DNA from: Crocinitomicaceae bacterium
GTDB taxonomy: Bacteria > Bacteroidota > Bacteroidia > Flavobacteriales_D > Crocinitomicaceae
Direction of reading: 5' to 3'
NCBI GenBank assembly: GCA_018402525.1
Contig: JAGYIR010000008.1
Span: forward strand, 1 to 64,000
Length of the DNA stretch: 64,000 bases
The notes beneath the pieces were generated by a model. That model saw only the letters and a list, made by a program, of their open reading frames with translations, was not told the origin of the DNA and did no database searches. A program made the translations under genes and the position numbers. Positions 29,208 to 39,576 of the stretch are shown piece by piece. Each line of letters opens with the position of its first letter. Positions within the stretch are counted from its first letter, which is position 1.

Positions 29208-29238
29208 TTTGTTAATAAAACAAGAAATCATATCTTTG
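29208..29238 (+). promoter_or_regulatory. promoter of the rplM ribosomal operon
   Basis: TTTG at 29208-29211, a 19-bp spacer, and TATCTTTG at 29231-29238 match the Bacteroidota -33/-7 promoter consensus. The -7 box lies 45 bp before the rplM GTG start. Confidence 0.7.
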
Positions 29239-29283
29239 CACCCCCTAATTTGGGCAATTGTCTTATTAATTAAAAGTATAAAC

Positions 29284-29739
29284 GTGGACACATTAAGTTA
29301 CAAAACCGTCTCTGCTAACAAGCAAACTGCTGATAAAAAGTGGCTTGTAGTAGATGCTGAAGGCCAAACTTTAGGTCGTTTAGCAAGTAAGGTGGCGAGA
29401 ATCATTCGTGGAAAACACAAAGTGAATTTCACCCCTCACGCAGATTGTGGTGACAACGTAATTGTTGTTAACGCAGAAAAAGTATCCTTTTCAGGAACGA
29501 AATTGGCTGACAAAGAGTATATCCGTTACACAGGGTATCCAGGAGGTCAACGATCTACTTCTGCTGAATTGATGTTGAAAAAGCATCCAGAAAGATTAAT
29601 CGAAAAAGCGGTTAAAGGTATGTTACCTAAAAACAAGCTTGGACGACAGTTATTTACAAATCTAAAGGTATACGTTGGAAGTGAGCACAATCAGGAAGCT
29701 CAAAAACCGACTGTAGTTAATTTAGATACATTCAAATAA
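29284..29739 (+). CDS. rplM: 50S ribosomal protein L13
   Basis: 151 residues from GTG 29284 (MDTLSYKTVSANKQTADKKW). A longer upstream reading would pass through the promoter and is rejected. Conserved L13 segments are WLVVDAEGQTLGRLAS, GDNVIVVNAEKV and MLPKNKLGRQ. It is a large-subunit protein needed early in 50S assembly. First of the rplM-rpsI-rpsB-tsf cluster, five bp before rpsI, the usual order in Bacteroidota. L13 is an autoregulator of this operon in other bacteria. Confidence 0.97.
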   Translation: MDTLSYKTVSANKQTADKKWLVVDAEGQTLGRLASKVARIIRGKHKVNFTPHADCGDNVIVVNAEKVSFSGTKLADKEYIRYTGYPGGQRSTSAELMLKKHPERLIEKAVKGMLPKNKLGRQLFTNLKVYVGSEHNQEAQKPTVVNLDTFK

Positions 29740-29744
29740 GCAGT

Positions 29745-30131
29745 ATGGAAGTAGTTAACACATTAGGAAGAAGAAAAACAGCCGTTGCCCGTGTCTATAT
29801 GACGAAAGGTAAAGGTAACGTGACTGTGAACAAAAAAGATTATAAGGTAGCATTCCCTATCGACGTTCTTCAAGCGAAAATTTTGCAACCATTTCAATTA
29901 ACTGATACAGTAAATAAGTATGATGTTACTGTAAACGTTTCTGGTGGGGGTATCAATGGACAAGTTGAAGCAATCCGTTTAGGGATCTCTAGAGCATTAG
30001 TGAAAGAGAATGAAGAAAATAAACCTTTGTTGAAAGAGGAAGGTCTGATGACACGTGATCCAAGAATGGTAGAGCGTAAGAAACCAGGTCAACCAAAAGC
30101 ACGTAAGAAATTCCAATTCTCGAAACGTTAG
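29745..30131 (+). CDS. rpsI: 30S ribosomal protein S9
   Basis: 128 residues. It starts MEVVNTLGRRKTAVARVYM and ends with the universally conserved basic tail KARKKFQFSKR, which reaches the decoding centre and contacts P-site tRNA. GGGINGQVEAIRLGISRAL is typical. Five bp separate it from rplM, so they are cotranscribed. Length is normal. Confidence 0.98.
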   Translation: MEVVNTLGRRKTAVARVYMTKGKGNVTVNKKDYKVAFPIDVLQAKILQPFQLTDTVNKYDVTVNVSGGGINGQVEAIRLGISRALVKENEENKPLLKEEGLMTRDPRMVERKKPGQPKARKKFQFSKR

Positions 30132-30260
30132 ACCATTTTGGCGGTTGTTTAGTATCCAAGTCGTTGAGTACTGTTCGTTAATTCGAATCCCTCTTCGATT
30201 GATTACTAAAGTTTGCCTTCTGGGCAGACAGCGAATGTAAACAATTATAAAAAGAAAAAA

Positions 30261-31169
30261 ATGTCAAAAGTAAAATTTGAAACTTTATTAGAAGCAGGTG
30301 TTCATTTTGGACACATGAAAAGAAAATGGAACCCGGCAATGGCGCCGTATATCTTTGAAGAGAAAAAAGGTATCCACATTATCGACCTTAATAAGACAAT
30401 TGCACATCTCGATCAAGCGAGTGCGGCACTTAAGCAAATTGCAAAGTCAGGGAAAAAGATTCTTTTCGTAGCGACAAAAAAACAAGCAAAAGACCTAATT
30501 GCTGAGGCGGTAAAGGAAATTAACATGCCTTACGTAACAGAACGTTGGTCAGGTGGTATGTTGACAAACTTCCAAACAACGCGTAAGTCTATTCGTAAAA
30601 TGTCATCAATTGACAAAATGCAAACAGACGGTACGTGGGAAACATTGAACAAAAGAGAGCGTTTGTTCAAAACACGTCAACGTGAGAAATTAGAAAGAAA
30701 CTTTGGCTCTATTGCAGATATGACGCGTCAGCCTGCGGCTATTTTCATTGTTGACATCATCAAAGAACACATCGCGTTGAATGAAGCAAAACGTTTGAAC
30801 ATTCCTACGTTTGGAATGGTGGATACGAACTCTAACCCTAAATTGGTAGATTTCCCAATCCCAGCAAACGACGATGCAACAAAATCAATTGCAATCATCA
30901 TCGAAACAGTTTGTGCTGCAATTAAAGAAGGTTTGGCTGAGCGTAAGAACGCTAAAGATACTGACGTTGAAGAAGTAGCGACTGAAGAAGAAGTTGAGAA
31001 AGTTGTTGAAGCTGTAGAAGCTGTTGCACCAGAAGCAGTTGCTGAAGTAGTTGTTGACGATGAAGACGTTGATGTAAAAGTAAAAAAAGCTCCAGCAAAG
31101 AAAAAGGCGGAAGTGAAAAAAGCTCCAGCTAAGAAGAAGGTTGAGGAGGAAGAAGATGACGCTGAGTAA
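30261..31169 (+). CDS. rpsB: 30S ribosomal protein S2 with acidic/basic C-terminal extension
   Basis: 302 residues from ATG 30261 (MSKVKFETLLEAGVHFGHMK); an upstream reading from 30213 adds an unlikely leader. The S2 core (about 1-235) is typical, with RWSGGMLTNFQT and PTFGMVDTNSNP. Beyond it is an extension of about 65 residues: first Glu/Val/Ala-rich, then two KKAPAKKK repeats and an acidic end. Such tails occur in some Bacteroidota and are probably disordered. S2 recruits bS1 to the small subunit. The 129-bp leader after rpsI has no terminator I can see and could host S2 autoregulation. It precedes tsf by 59 bp. Confidence 0.97.
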   Translation: MSKVKFETLLEAGVHFGHMKRKWNPAMAPYIFEEKKGIHIIDLNKTIAHLDQASAALKQIAKSGKKILFVATKKQAKDLIAEAVKEINMPYVTERWSGGMLTNFQTTRKSIRKMSSIDKMQTDGTWETLNKRERLFKTRQREKLERNFGSIADMTRQPAAIFIVDIIKEHIALNEAKRLNIPTFGMVDTNSNPKLVDFPIPANDDATKSIAIIIETVCAAIKEGLAERKNAKDTDVEEVATEEEVEKVVEAVEAVAPEAVAEVVVDDEDVDVKVKKAPAKKKAEVKKAPAKKKVEEEEDDAE

Positions 31170-31228
31170 AAGTCCAATTGATTGGCAAGATTTTAATTAT
31201 AGTATTAATCATATAAAAACTTATATCC

Positions 31229-32059
31229 ATGGCAATTACAGCTGCAGATGTAAATAACTTAAGAAAGCAAACAGGAGCAGGCATGATGGATTGCAAAAAT
31301 GCTCTTGTAGAAACAAACGGCGACTTTGAAGCTGCTGTTGATGTACTGCGTAAAAAAGGTCAGAAAGTGGCTGCTAAGCGTGGAGAAAACGAGGCAAAAG
31401 AAGGTGTGGTATTTGCGCAAGCGACAAGCGATGGCAAAACTGGTGTTGTTTTAGCATTGAATTGTGAAACTGATTTCGTTGCGAAAAATGACGATTTTAG
31501 AAATTTCGTGCAGTCAATTGTTGACATTGCAATCACTAAATTACCAGCTAACACAGAAGCGTTACTAAACGAGGCATACAATGATAAGTTGACAGTAAGC
31601 GAAAAAATTACTGAGCAGGTTGGAGTTGTTGGTGAGAAACTTGACTTGTCTAGTTTTGAAGTTGTGAAAGCGGAGAAAGTTGTTGCTTACAATCACCCAG
31701 GAAACCAATTGGCAACCTTAGTTGGATTGAATAGCGGTACTGATGTAGCTGATGATGCTGGAAAACAAGTTGCAATGCAAGTTGCTGCAATGAACCCATT
31801 GTCTTTGAGCAAAGAAGGTATCGATGAAAATACAATTGCAAGAGAACTTGAGATTGGTAAAGAATTGGCAATTCAAGAAGGGAAACCTGCTGAAATGGCT
31901 GAGAAAATCGCTCACGGACGTTTAAACAAATTCTTTAAAGAGAATACATTGTTAAGCCAAGAGTTTGTTAGAGATAACAAATTAAGCGTAGAGCAGTTTT
32001 TAAATAATACTGAATCTGGTTTAACTGTTGTTGACTTTAAAAGAGTAGCATTGAGTTAA
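31229..32059 (+). CDS. tsf: translation elongation factor Ts
   Basis: 276 residues. The N-terminal UBA-like domain has VNNLRKQTGAGMMDCKNAL, and the core has the EF-Tu-contacting segment CETDFVAKNDDF. EF-Ts exchanges GDP for GTP on EF-Tu. The C-terminal module ends LTVVDFKRVALS. It follows rpsB, the standard arrangement, and is closed by a strong terminator. Length fits the family. Confidence 0.98.
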   Translation: MAITAADVNNLRKQTGAGMMDCKNALVETNGDFEAAVDVLRKKGQKVAAKRGENEAKEGVVFAQATSDGKTGVVLALNCETDFVAKNDDFRNFVQSIVDIAITKLPANTEALLNEAYNDKLTVSEKITEQVGVVGEKLDLSSFEVVKAEKVVAYNHPGNQLATLVGLNSGTDVADDAGKQVAMQVAAMNPLSLSKEGIDENTIARELEIGKELAIQEGKPAEMAEKIAHGRLNKFFKENTLLSQEFVRDNKLSVEQFLNNTESGLTVVDFKRVALS

Positions 32060-32080
32060 TCTCAAAATCATTATTGTAGA

Positions 32081-32114
32081 AAGCCGTTGACCGAAGAAGT
32101 CAGCGGCTTTTTTG
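32081..32114 (+). terminator. Rho-independent terminator after tsf
   Basis: An 11-bp stem with one wobble pair (AAGCCGTTGAC / GTCAGCGGCTT), a 7-nt loop and a T run, 21 bp past the tsf stop. Confidence 0.88.
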
Positions 32115-32174
32115 TTTATAATGGATTTTTTATAGAATGAACGGAACCACCTTAAAAACTAGCCTCAATTTATG

Positions 32175-32182
32175 TATATTTG
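32175..32182 (+). promoter_or_regulatory. candidate -7 box for pyrH-frr
   Basis: TATATTTG matches TAnnTTTG, 21 bp before the pyrH ATG. The -33 element is not obvious. The site lies downstream of the tsf terminator, so pyrH is expected to have its own promoter. Confidence 0.5.
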
Positions 32183-32203
32183 CCAAGTTTCAAAATTGTC
32201 AGC

Positions 32204-32911
32204 ATGAAATACAAACGTATCCTTCTTAAATTAAGTGGTGAATCTCTCATGGGAGATAAGGCCTTTGGAATTGATAACAATCGTCTAAACCTTTATGCGA
32301 AGCAGATTAAAGAAGTGCATGATTTAGGTGTTGAAATTGCCATTGTTATTGGTGGTGGTAATATATTTAGAGGAGTTCAGGCTGAAGAAGGAGGAATGGA
32401 TAGGACGCATGGCGATTACATGGGAATGCTTGCCACGATGATTAACTCAATGGCGCTTCAAGCAGCTTTAGAATCGGCAGGGGTGCAGTCGCGACTTCAA
32501 TCGGCAATCGAAATGAAAGAAATTGCAGAACCATTTGTACGACGAAGAGCAGTGCGGCATTTAGAGAAGGGGAGAGTCGTGATTTTTGGCGCTGGAACAG
32601 GTAATCCATACTTTACAACTGATTCTGCAGCATCGTTGAGAGCAATTGAAATCAACGCTGAAGTAATCTTGAAAGGAACACGTGTGGACGGAATTTATTC
32701 GGAAGATCCTGAAAAGAATCCGAATGCCACGAAATACGATATTATTAGTTTTGACGATGTTTATGGACGAGGATTGAATGTAATGGACATGACAGCCTTT
32801 ACACTTTGCAAGGAAAACGATCTACCAATTATTGTTTTCGACATGGATACACCCGGAAACTTGCGCAAAGTAATGTCTGGCGATCAAGTAGGGACTATAG
32901 TGAGAAATTAG
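32204..32911 (+). CDS. pyrH: UMP kinase
   Basis: 235 residues from ATG 32204 ([15 protein letters not shown]); the longer reading from 32180 crosses the promoter. Amino-acid-kinase-family motifs are present: [32 protein letters not shown] and VDGIYSEDP. The hexameric enzyme phosphorylates UMP to UDP. frr follows after 16 bp, an order conserved in many bacteria. Confidence 0.97.
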   Translation: MKYKRILLKLSGESLMGDKAFGIDNNRLNLYAKQIKEVHDLGVEIAIVIGGGNIFRGVQAEEGGMDRTHGDYMGMLATMINSMALQAALESAGVQSRLQSAIEMKEIAEPFVRRRAVRHLEKGRVVIFGAGTGNPYFTTDSAASLRAIEINAEVILKGTRVDGIYSEDPEKNPNATKYDIISFDDVYGRGLNVMDMTAFTLCKENDLPIIVFDMDTPGNLRKVMSGDQVGTIVRN

Positions 32912-32927
32912 CATAAAAATGTAAGAG

Positions 32928-33491
32928 ATGACCGAAGAGTTAAATATGATTTACGATGAGTTTAAAAGTGCCAATCAGGTAACGATTAATCATTTTGAAG
33001 TTGAATTAACAAAAATTAGAGCAGGAAAAGCATCTCCTGCTATGTTGCAATCTGTTATGGTGGATTACTACGGAACACCAACGCCAATTCAACAAGTAGC
33101 CAATATTGGTACTATGGATGCCCGAACGTTGACGGTTCAACCTTGGGAGAAAGCAATGTTAGGTGAATTGATGAAGGGAATTGTGAACTCTAACCTAGGA
33201 TTCGCACCACAAGATAACGGTGAAATGTTAATCATTTCGGTTCCACCACTTACCGAGGAAAGACGAAGAGATTTAGTGAAAAGAGCAAAAGCAGAGTCTG
33301 AAAATGCTAAAATTGGAATTAGAAATCATCGAAAAGATGCCTTGGACATGGTGAAGGAGCTCAAGAACGATGGTTTGTCCGAAGATTTAATGAAGGATGC
33401 CGAGACAGAAATCCAAAATATTACGAACGCCTACGCTGTAAAGGTCGATGAATTGTTCGATGCCAAGGAAAAGGACATCATGACAATTTAA
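32928..33491 (+). CDS. frr: ribosome recycling factor
   Basis: 187 residues, the normal length. It shows LTKIRAGKASPAML, VDYYGTPTPIQQVANI, PPLTEERRRDLVKRAK and a long helical C-terminus. The protein splits post-termination ribosomes together with EF-G. Cotranscribed with pyrH and followed by a terminator-like hairpin shared with the convergent OmpA gene. Confidence 0.97.
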   Translation: MTEELNMIYDEFKSANQVTINHFEVELTKIRAGKASPAMLQSVMVDYYGTPTPIQQVANIGTMDARTLTVQPWEKAMLGELMKGIVNSNLGFAPQDNGEMLIISVPPLTEERRRDLVKRAKAESENAKIGIRNHRKDALDMVKELKNDGLSEDLMKDAETEIQNITNAYAVKVDELFDAKEKDIMTI

Positions 33492-33519
33492 AGCAATAGC
33501 CAAATTAATTTGAATTCAA

Positions 33520-33548
33520 TGAGTCTTAGTTTTTAAGGCTCACTTTTT
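33520..33548. terminator. bidirectional terminator between frr and the OmpA-family gene
   Basis: A 9-bp stem with one wobble (TGAGTCTTA / TAAGGCTCA) and a T run on the plus strand. It sits between convergent genes. Confidence 0.7.
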
Positions 33549-34716
33549 ATTTAATCAAAATTTCTACCCTTCGGTTGGCTTGTTCCTCTGCGAGTAGCTT
33601 TGGTTCTTCAAAAACAGGTCTCGTATTGCCATAACCCACGGCTTCTAAACGAGATTTATCTATACCATTGTCTGTTAAATACTTCATTACTCGTTTTGCA
33701 CGTGCTTCCGATATTTTTTGTCCCAATGCACTATTTTCACCCAGTTGAAAAACATGACCTTGTATCTCTACCTGCAGATTTGCGTTCAACGCCAAAAAAT
33801 CCTTTAACCTATTCAGTTTTGGCTCCGAGCTCGGCAAAATTTCACTTGTACCTGGTTTAAAGTGAATGTCCTCAATAATCATGCTCTTGCCGCTTTCTAT
33901 TTTGTTGAGGTGGATGACAATCTCTTCGTCGCGAGAAGAATGTACTTTAACAATCCGTTCGTCAAAAAAGTAGCCGTCTAGTTTGCAAAATAATGAAATT
34001 TCATGGGTTCTTTCCAGATTGAAATGTAGGTCAGATGCCCTGTAAACACCGTCAATTTCTTTCGAATCTACAATCTCAAGACTACCCACCAAAGGTTTGT
34101 TGCTATCCTTATCGCGCACCCGAATGGTGAAGGTCGCTGCAAAGTCGTCATAACGTTTGTCTATAACTTTTGTCGTTTGTTCCAAACGTTTATCAGCTTT
34201 GAAATTCCAATCTAAATCTAAGTTGTTCTTTTTCCCTTCCGCGGAAATAAATAGCACCTGTATTTTCTCCCCTTCCCTAAGCCGAAGAGAGTACATTTTT
34301 CCATCTGCTACTATGCTATCTAAACCGACAACTCGATAGTTTTTACTTGATTGTAATCGTTTTATTTCAGCAATTCCTGATTTGATATCACCACAAACAT
34401 CGTCCTTTTCAGGCGAAAAAATAATCATTTGCAGATAATCGTTATCAACGGATGCGTGAAAGTTTAGAACTCCAGATTTGTCGGCAATATAAGAACACCA
34501 TAATTGATTGGTCGATGCAACACTGGCTAAAGAAGGATATGCCTGAACAGTAGTTTGATTTTTTTCTCCCGTAAAACGTAGTTGAAATTTGCCATTTTCG
34601 AATACATTAATAGCACCATGGCATGTATTCTTTGAAAATACACCTCCGCTATGTTGTCCGTACAACAAAGCCGTAGACAAAAGACAAATTAGAGTGAGAA
34701 TGGTTACTTTTATCAT
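33547..34716 (-). CDS. OmpA-family outer-membrane protein
   Basis: 389 residues with a signal peptide (MIKVTILTLICLLSTALLYG). A central region of unknown fold (about 25-265) includes a CarboxypepD-reg-like strand pattern (about 195-265). The C-terminal OmpA peptidoglycan-binding domain (about 275-389) has FKPGTSEILPSSEPKLNRL, VEIQGHV and ISEARAKRVMKYLTDNGID, ending RRVEILIK. It probably tethers the outer membrane to peptidoglycan. It converges with frr and is divergent from the globin gene across 65 bp. Confidence 0.85.
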   Translation of the reverse strand: MIKVTILTLICLLSTALLYGQHSGGVFSKNTCHGAINVFENGKFQLRFTGEKNQTTVQAYPSLASVASTNQLWCSYIADKSGVLNFHASVDNDYLQMIIFSPEKDDVCGDIKSGIAEIKRLQSSKNYRVVGLDSIVADGKMYSLRLREGEKIQVLFISAEGKKNNLDLDWNFKADKRLEQTTKVIDKRYDDFAATFTIRVRDKDSNKPLVGSLEIVDSKEIDGVYRASDLHFNLERTHEISLFCKLDGYFFDERIVKVHSSRDEEIVIHLNKIESGKSMIIEDIHFKPGTSEILPSSEPKLNRLKDFLALNANLQVEIQGHVFQLGENSALGQKISEARAKRVMKYLTDNGIDKSRLEAVGYGNTRPVFEEPKLLAEEQANRRVEILIK

Positions 34717-34781
34717 TTTCTAGTTGTGATTCCAAAGATACTCAAATCATAACAGAATTTTAACTCTAAACGTTAATTTTT

Positions 34782-35144
34782 ATGAAGACATTGTATGAAC
34801 TAATTGGAGCGGAAAGACTTGAAGAGTTGGTCAATAGGTTCTATGATATCGTGTTTAATGACTCCTCCATTTCTCATTTGTTTGACAGCGAGAAATCACT
34901 AATTCGAGAAAAACAGTATTTGTTTTTAACACAGTTTCTGGGAGGTCCGTTGGTGTATTCAGAGAAATACGGTCACCCCAAGCTTAAAATGCGCCATTTG
35001 CCACATCAGATCGGAGAGGCTGAAAAGAATGAATGGCTTCGTTGCATGAAAATAGCCATTGATTCCATGCGTTTTGAGGGTGATTTAGGGAACGATTTGT
35101 ACAATGTGTTCCCTAAAGTTGCTGAGCATATGCGCAACAAATAA
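34782..35144 (+). CDS. truncated hemoglobin, group II (TrHb2)
   Basis: 120 residues. The FLTQFLGGPLVYSEKYGHPKL segment, split around the helix-F turn, and LKMRHLPHQIG carry the proximal His region expected in group II globins. LYELIGAERLEELVNRFYD is the usual N-terminus. Such globins bind O2 and NO and protect from nitrosative or oxidative stress. It begins 65 bp from the divergent OmpA gene and is monocistronic. Confidence 0.9.
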   Translation: MKTLYELIGAERLEELVNRFYDIVFNDSSISHLFDSEKSLIREKQYLFLTQFLGGPLVYSEKYGHPKLKMRHLPHQIGEAEKNEWLRCMKIAIDSMRFEGDLGNDLYNVFPKVAEHMRNK

Positions 35145-35152
35145 TGGTTGGG

Positions 35153-35186
35153 TTTGCTGGATTATTAATTTAATCCTTTATATTTG
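35153..35186 (+). promoter_or_regulatory. promoter of the small lipoprotein pair
   Basis: TTTG at 35153-35156 and TATATTTG at 35179-35186 are separated by 22 bp, close to the Bacteroidota promoter pattern. The lipoprotein ATG follows 29 bp later. Confidence 0.5.
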
Positions 35187-35215
35187 AGATGATTTAACCA
35201 ATAAACAGAATTAGA

Positions 35216-35407
35216 ATGAAGAAGGTATTATTTGTAGCTGTTATAGGATTAGTGGTTTTTTCATCGTGTAGAAAAGAAAGAACTTGTGTTTGTATTTATT
35301 CGGATGGAACAAGTTTTTCTGAAACTTTCCCGATGGAGACAAAGAAAGATGCCGAAGCAAGGTGCGAAGCGATTCAGCAAGTGGGTTTATCGTGTCAATT
35401 AAAATGA
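35216..35407 (+). CDS. small Cys-rich lipoprotein, first of a pair
   Basis: 63 residues. The signal peptide ends in the lipobox-like VFSSC, with the Cys (about residue 18) as lipidation site followed by RK. The mature peptide has TCVC, then TKKDAEARCE, then a final SCQLK. It shares a pattern with the next gene: C[RK]K..TC.C, TKKDA..CE and C.LK. The four extra cysteines could form two disulfides in the periplasm. Family and role not recognised. Confidence 0.65.
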   Translation: MKKVLFVAVIGLVVFSSCRKERTCVCIYSDGTSFSETFPMETKKDAEARCEAIQQVGLSCQLK

Positions 35408-35423
35408 TATTAAAGTTTATAAA

Positions 35424-35615
35424 ATGAAAAAAATAGTTGTTCTAGGGACTTTTGTGTTTGCCGGACTTGTGTTGTTTTCATCGTGCAAAAAGGATTGGAC
35501 GTGCGAGTGTAATGTATTGGGAATTACAATTCCAATTACAATTGAAGACTCTACAAAAAAGGATGCAAAAGCTGAGTGTGAAGATGACACCAATGGCGCT
35601 TGTAAGCTAAAATAG
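35424..35615 (+). CDS. small Cys-rich lipoprotein, second of a pair
   Basis: 63 residues, paralogous to the preceding gene. The lipobox is LFSSC, followed by KKDWTCEC. Later come DSTKKDAKAECEDD and a terminal CKLK. The region between the cysteine pairs differs from the first copy in sequence, while length and cysteine spacing are kept. Sixteen bp separate the genes, and a terminator follows. Function unknown. Confidence 0.65.
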   Translation: MKKIVVLGTFVFAGLVLFSSCKKDWTCECNVLGITIPITIEDSTKKDAKAECEDDTNGACKLK

Positions 35616-35640
35616 TAGTTCTCAATAAAGAATTAATAGG

Positions 35641-35664
35641 AGGAAGTAGCAACTTCCTTTTTTT
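35641..35664 (+). terminator. terminator after the small lipoprotein pair
   Basis: A 7-bp perfect stem (AGGAAGT / ACTTCCT) with a 4-nt loop and a run of seven T, 26 bp after the second lipoprotein stop. Confidence 0.8.
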
Positions 35665-35679
35665 ATACAATTATATTTT

Positions 35680-36276
35680 ATGGAATCGTATTTTTTAGAA
35701 AGTGGATTATCTTGGACAATGAGCAAGGCTGTTCCGTACGTCATTATGGTGTTTGTTGGACTGCTTTTAATACTAGTGGTTAAGCGCTTTTTGAAATCCA
35801 TCAATAAATACCTAAAATGGGTTTTATTGTTGATTATTTTCGCCGTACCGTTTGGTATCTATTTTATACTTCATCCTATTTATCAAGGAGATTTTTCTAA
35901 CAATGTTGTCCAAGTTGAAAAGATCGATGAGTTCAATGAACTGGAAGGAGAAAAGTTAGTCGTTATTACTATTCCTGGTTGCAAGTATTGCTACGAGGCT
36001 GTTGATGATCTACTTATTATGAAGAGCAGATTGAAGAACATATCAATTGAATACATCGTCTGTAGCACAGATTCTTCGACTGTTAATTGGTACAAGGAAA
36101 AAACAGGAACACAAATTGATGTGCGCATAGCTCAAAATCCTGAGTCCTTGATGCGTTTGGCGGACTATGCATTTCCAACGTATATACTTGTTGACAATAA
36201 CAAACCATTAAAAAAATGGTCCAACGATAGCTTCGGAGTTTTCGCCAAAGATGAAGTTGAACTACATTTTGATTAG
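35680..36276 (+). CDS. membrane protein with thioredoxin-like domain (CxxC)
   Basis: 198 residues. Two membrane helices (about 17-36 and 45-64) precede a thioredoxin-like domain exposed after the second helix. IPGCKYC holds the CxxC pair at about residues 101 and 104, and AFPTYILVDN supplies the cis-proline and following strand. It may reduce or oxidise envelope disulfides; the partner is unknown. It follows the two Cys-rich lipoproteins but is separated from them by a terminator. It converges with the isocitrate dehydrogenase gene. Confidence 0.75.
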   Translation: MESYFLESGLSWTMSKAVPYVIMVFVGLLLILVVKRFLKSINKYLKWVLLLIIFAVPFGIYFILHPIYQGDFSNNVVQVEKIDEFNELEGEKLVVITIPGCKYCYEAVDDLLIMKSRLKNISIEYIVCSTDSSTVNWYKEKTGTQIDVRIAQNPESLMRLADYAFPTYILVDNNKPLKKWSNDSFGVFAKDEVELHFD

Positions 36277-36303
36277 AAACAGATACGATGGCTGGAATTC
36301 AAA

Positions 36304-38529
<2,226 letters not shown>

Positions 38530-38646
38530 CTAATGCGCATCTGCGCTATGAGTGTATTGAATTATTGACAATAAATTTTGCTCTGTAAAGTTACTTTTTT
38601 CGAAGAGAAAATCAATCTAAAATCAATTTATTCGATGTAGTTTTTT

Positions 38647-39576
38647 TTAAATTTTTGTTTTCAAGAAGTGAGAGTAGATTTTAGAACCACTAGCATTGGT
38701 ATGCATGTTGTCATACCAGTTCGTTTTTTTCTCCAAACCTGGAATCTCCATGTATTTGAAATCAATAAATTCTACACCAATGGAATCACAATAATCAGAA
38801 AGCAACCTAGAAACGTAGGCGTATTCTGGATGAACTTTATGGTAAGGCGCATCAATAACCTTAAATGAAATTTCGTGTTTATCACAGGTTTTTTTGATGT
38901 TCAAAATATTTTGAAAAACAGCGGTATTAATGCTTTTTGAACGAATTGGTTTAAAATCGTCGATTAAACTTTGAGCTAATCGTGCACTATCGTTTTTTGT
39001 TGGATGCAAAGGAATATATCCGGTTTTAGGGTAGTTGGGACATACGTTTTCAAAGGGATTGGTAATTAATTGTAGACCGTAAGAATTGAATCGATATGTT
39101 TTTGAAATGAACTTAATTCGTTCTTGCCAACCTATTTCATCAATAAACCCTTTGACTGTTTTATTTGTATTGTAATAGTATTTTAGACTCAGTACTTGGT
39201 CGATTAATTGATCTCGCTTTTCTCCAAACAGGTCTTCAATTTCTATGTTAAGGACCAACAGTCTAGTGGGCAGCTTTTCTTCTGCCTCAAGGATATCGAC
39301 AATAGCCGTCTGATAGTAATTATGTTTCTTTTGTTTGGCTAAGTTCAAGCAGTTCGGACCAATAACTGATGGGTCAATTAGATGCAATACCCGAGAAGAT
39401 CCTATGAAGAGCGTGTCACAATTTTTGTTCTTTATGAAATCGTTGATTTCACCATTGGCATAGAAACATTCATTGTTTTTGTATTTTTTTTCAAGGTAAA
39501 GCCCAAGCAACTGATCTGTTGCTACTACCACGAGTGCAAGAATAGTGAATTGATATATAGATTTCTTTAGGGCCAT
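38647..39576 (-). CDS. membrane-anchored SGNH-like protein paired with MBOAT
   Basis: 309 residues. An N-terminal membrane anchor (about 8-27) precedes an SGNH-like domain: TLFIGSSRVLHLIDPS with the Ser of the GSS motif, and a C-terminal DNMHTNASG with Asp and His. Genes of this type next to MBOAT proteins act as the periplasmic half of polysaccharide O-acylation, as in alginate or lipoteichoic systems. The ATG shares one base with the MBOAT stop (TAATG), so they are coupled. The substrate polysaccharide is unknown. Confidence 0.75.
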   Translation of the reverse strand: MALKKSIYQFTILALVVVATDQLLGLYLEKKYKNNECFYANGEINDFIKNKNCDTLFIGSSRVLHLIDPSVIGPNCLNLAKQKKHNYYQTAIVDILEAEEKLPTRLLVLNIEIEDLFGEKRDQLIDQVLSLKYYYNTNKTVKGFIDEIGWQERIKFISKTYRFNSYGLQLITNPFENVCPNYPKTGYIPLHPTKNDSARLAQSLIDDFKPIRSKSINTAVFQNILNIKKTCDKHEISFKVIDAPYHKVHPEYAYVSRLLSDYCDSIGVEFIDFKYMEIPGLEKKTNWYDNMHTNASGSKIYSHFLKTKI

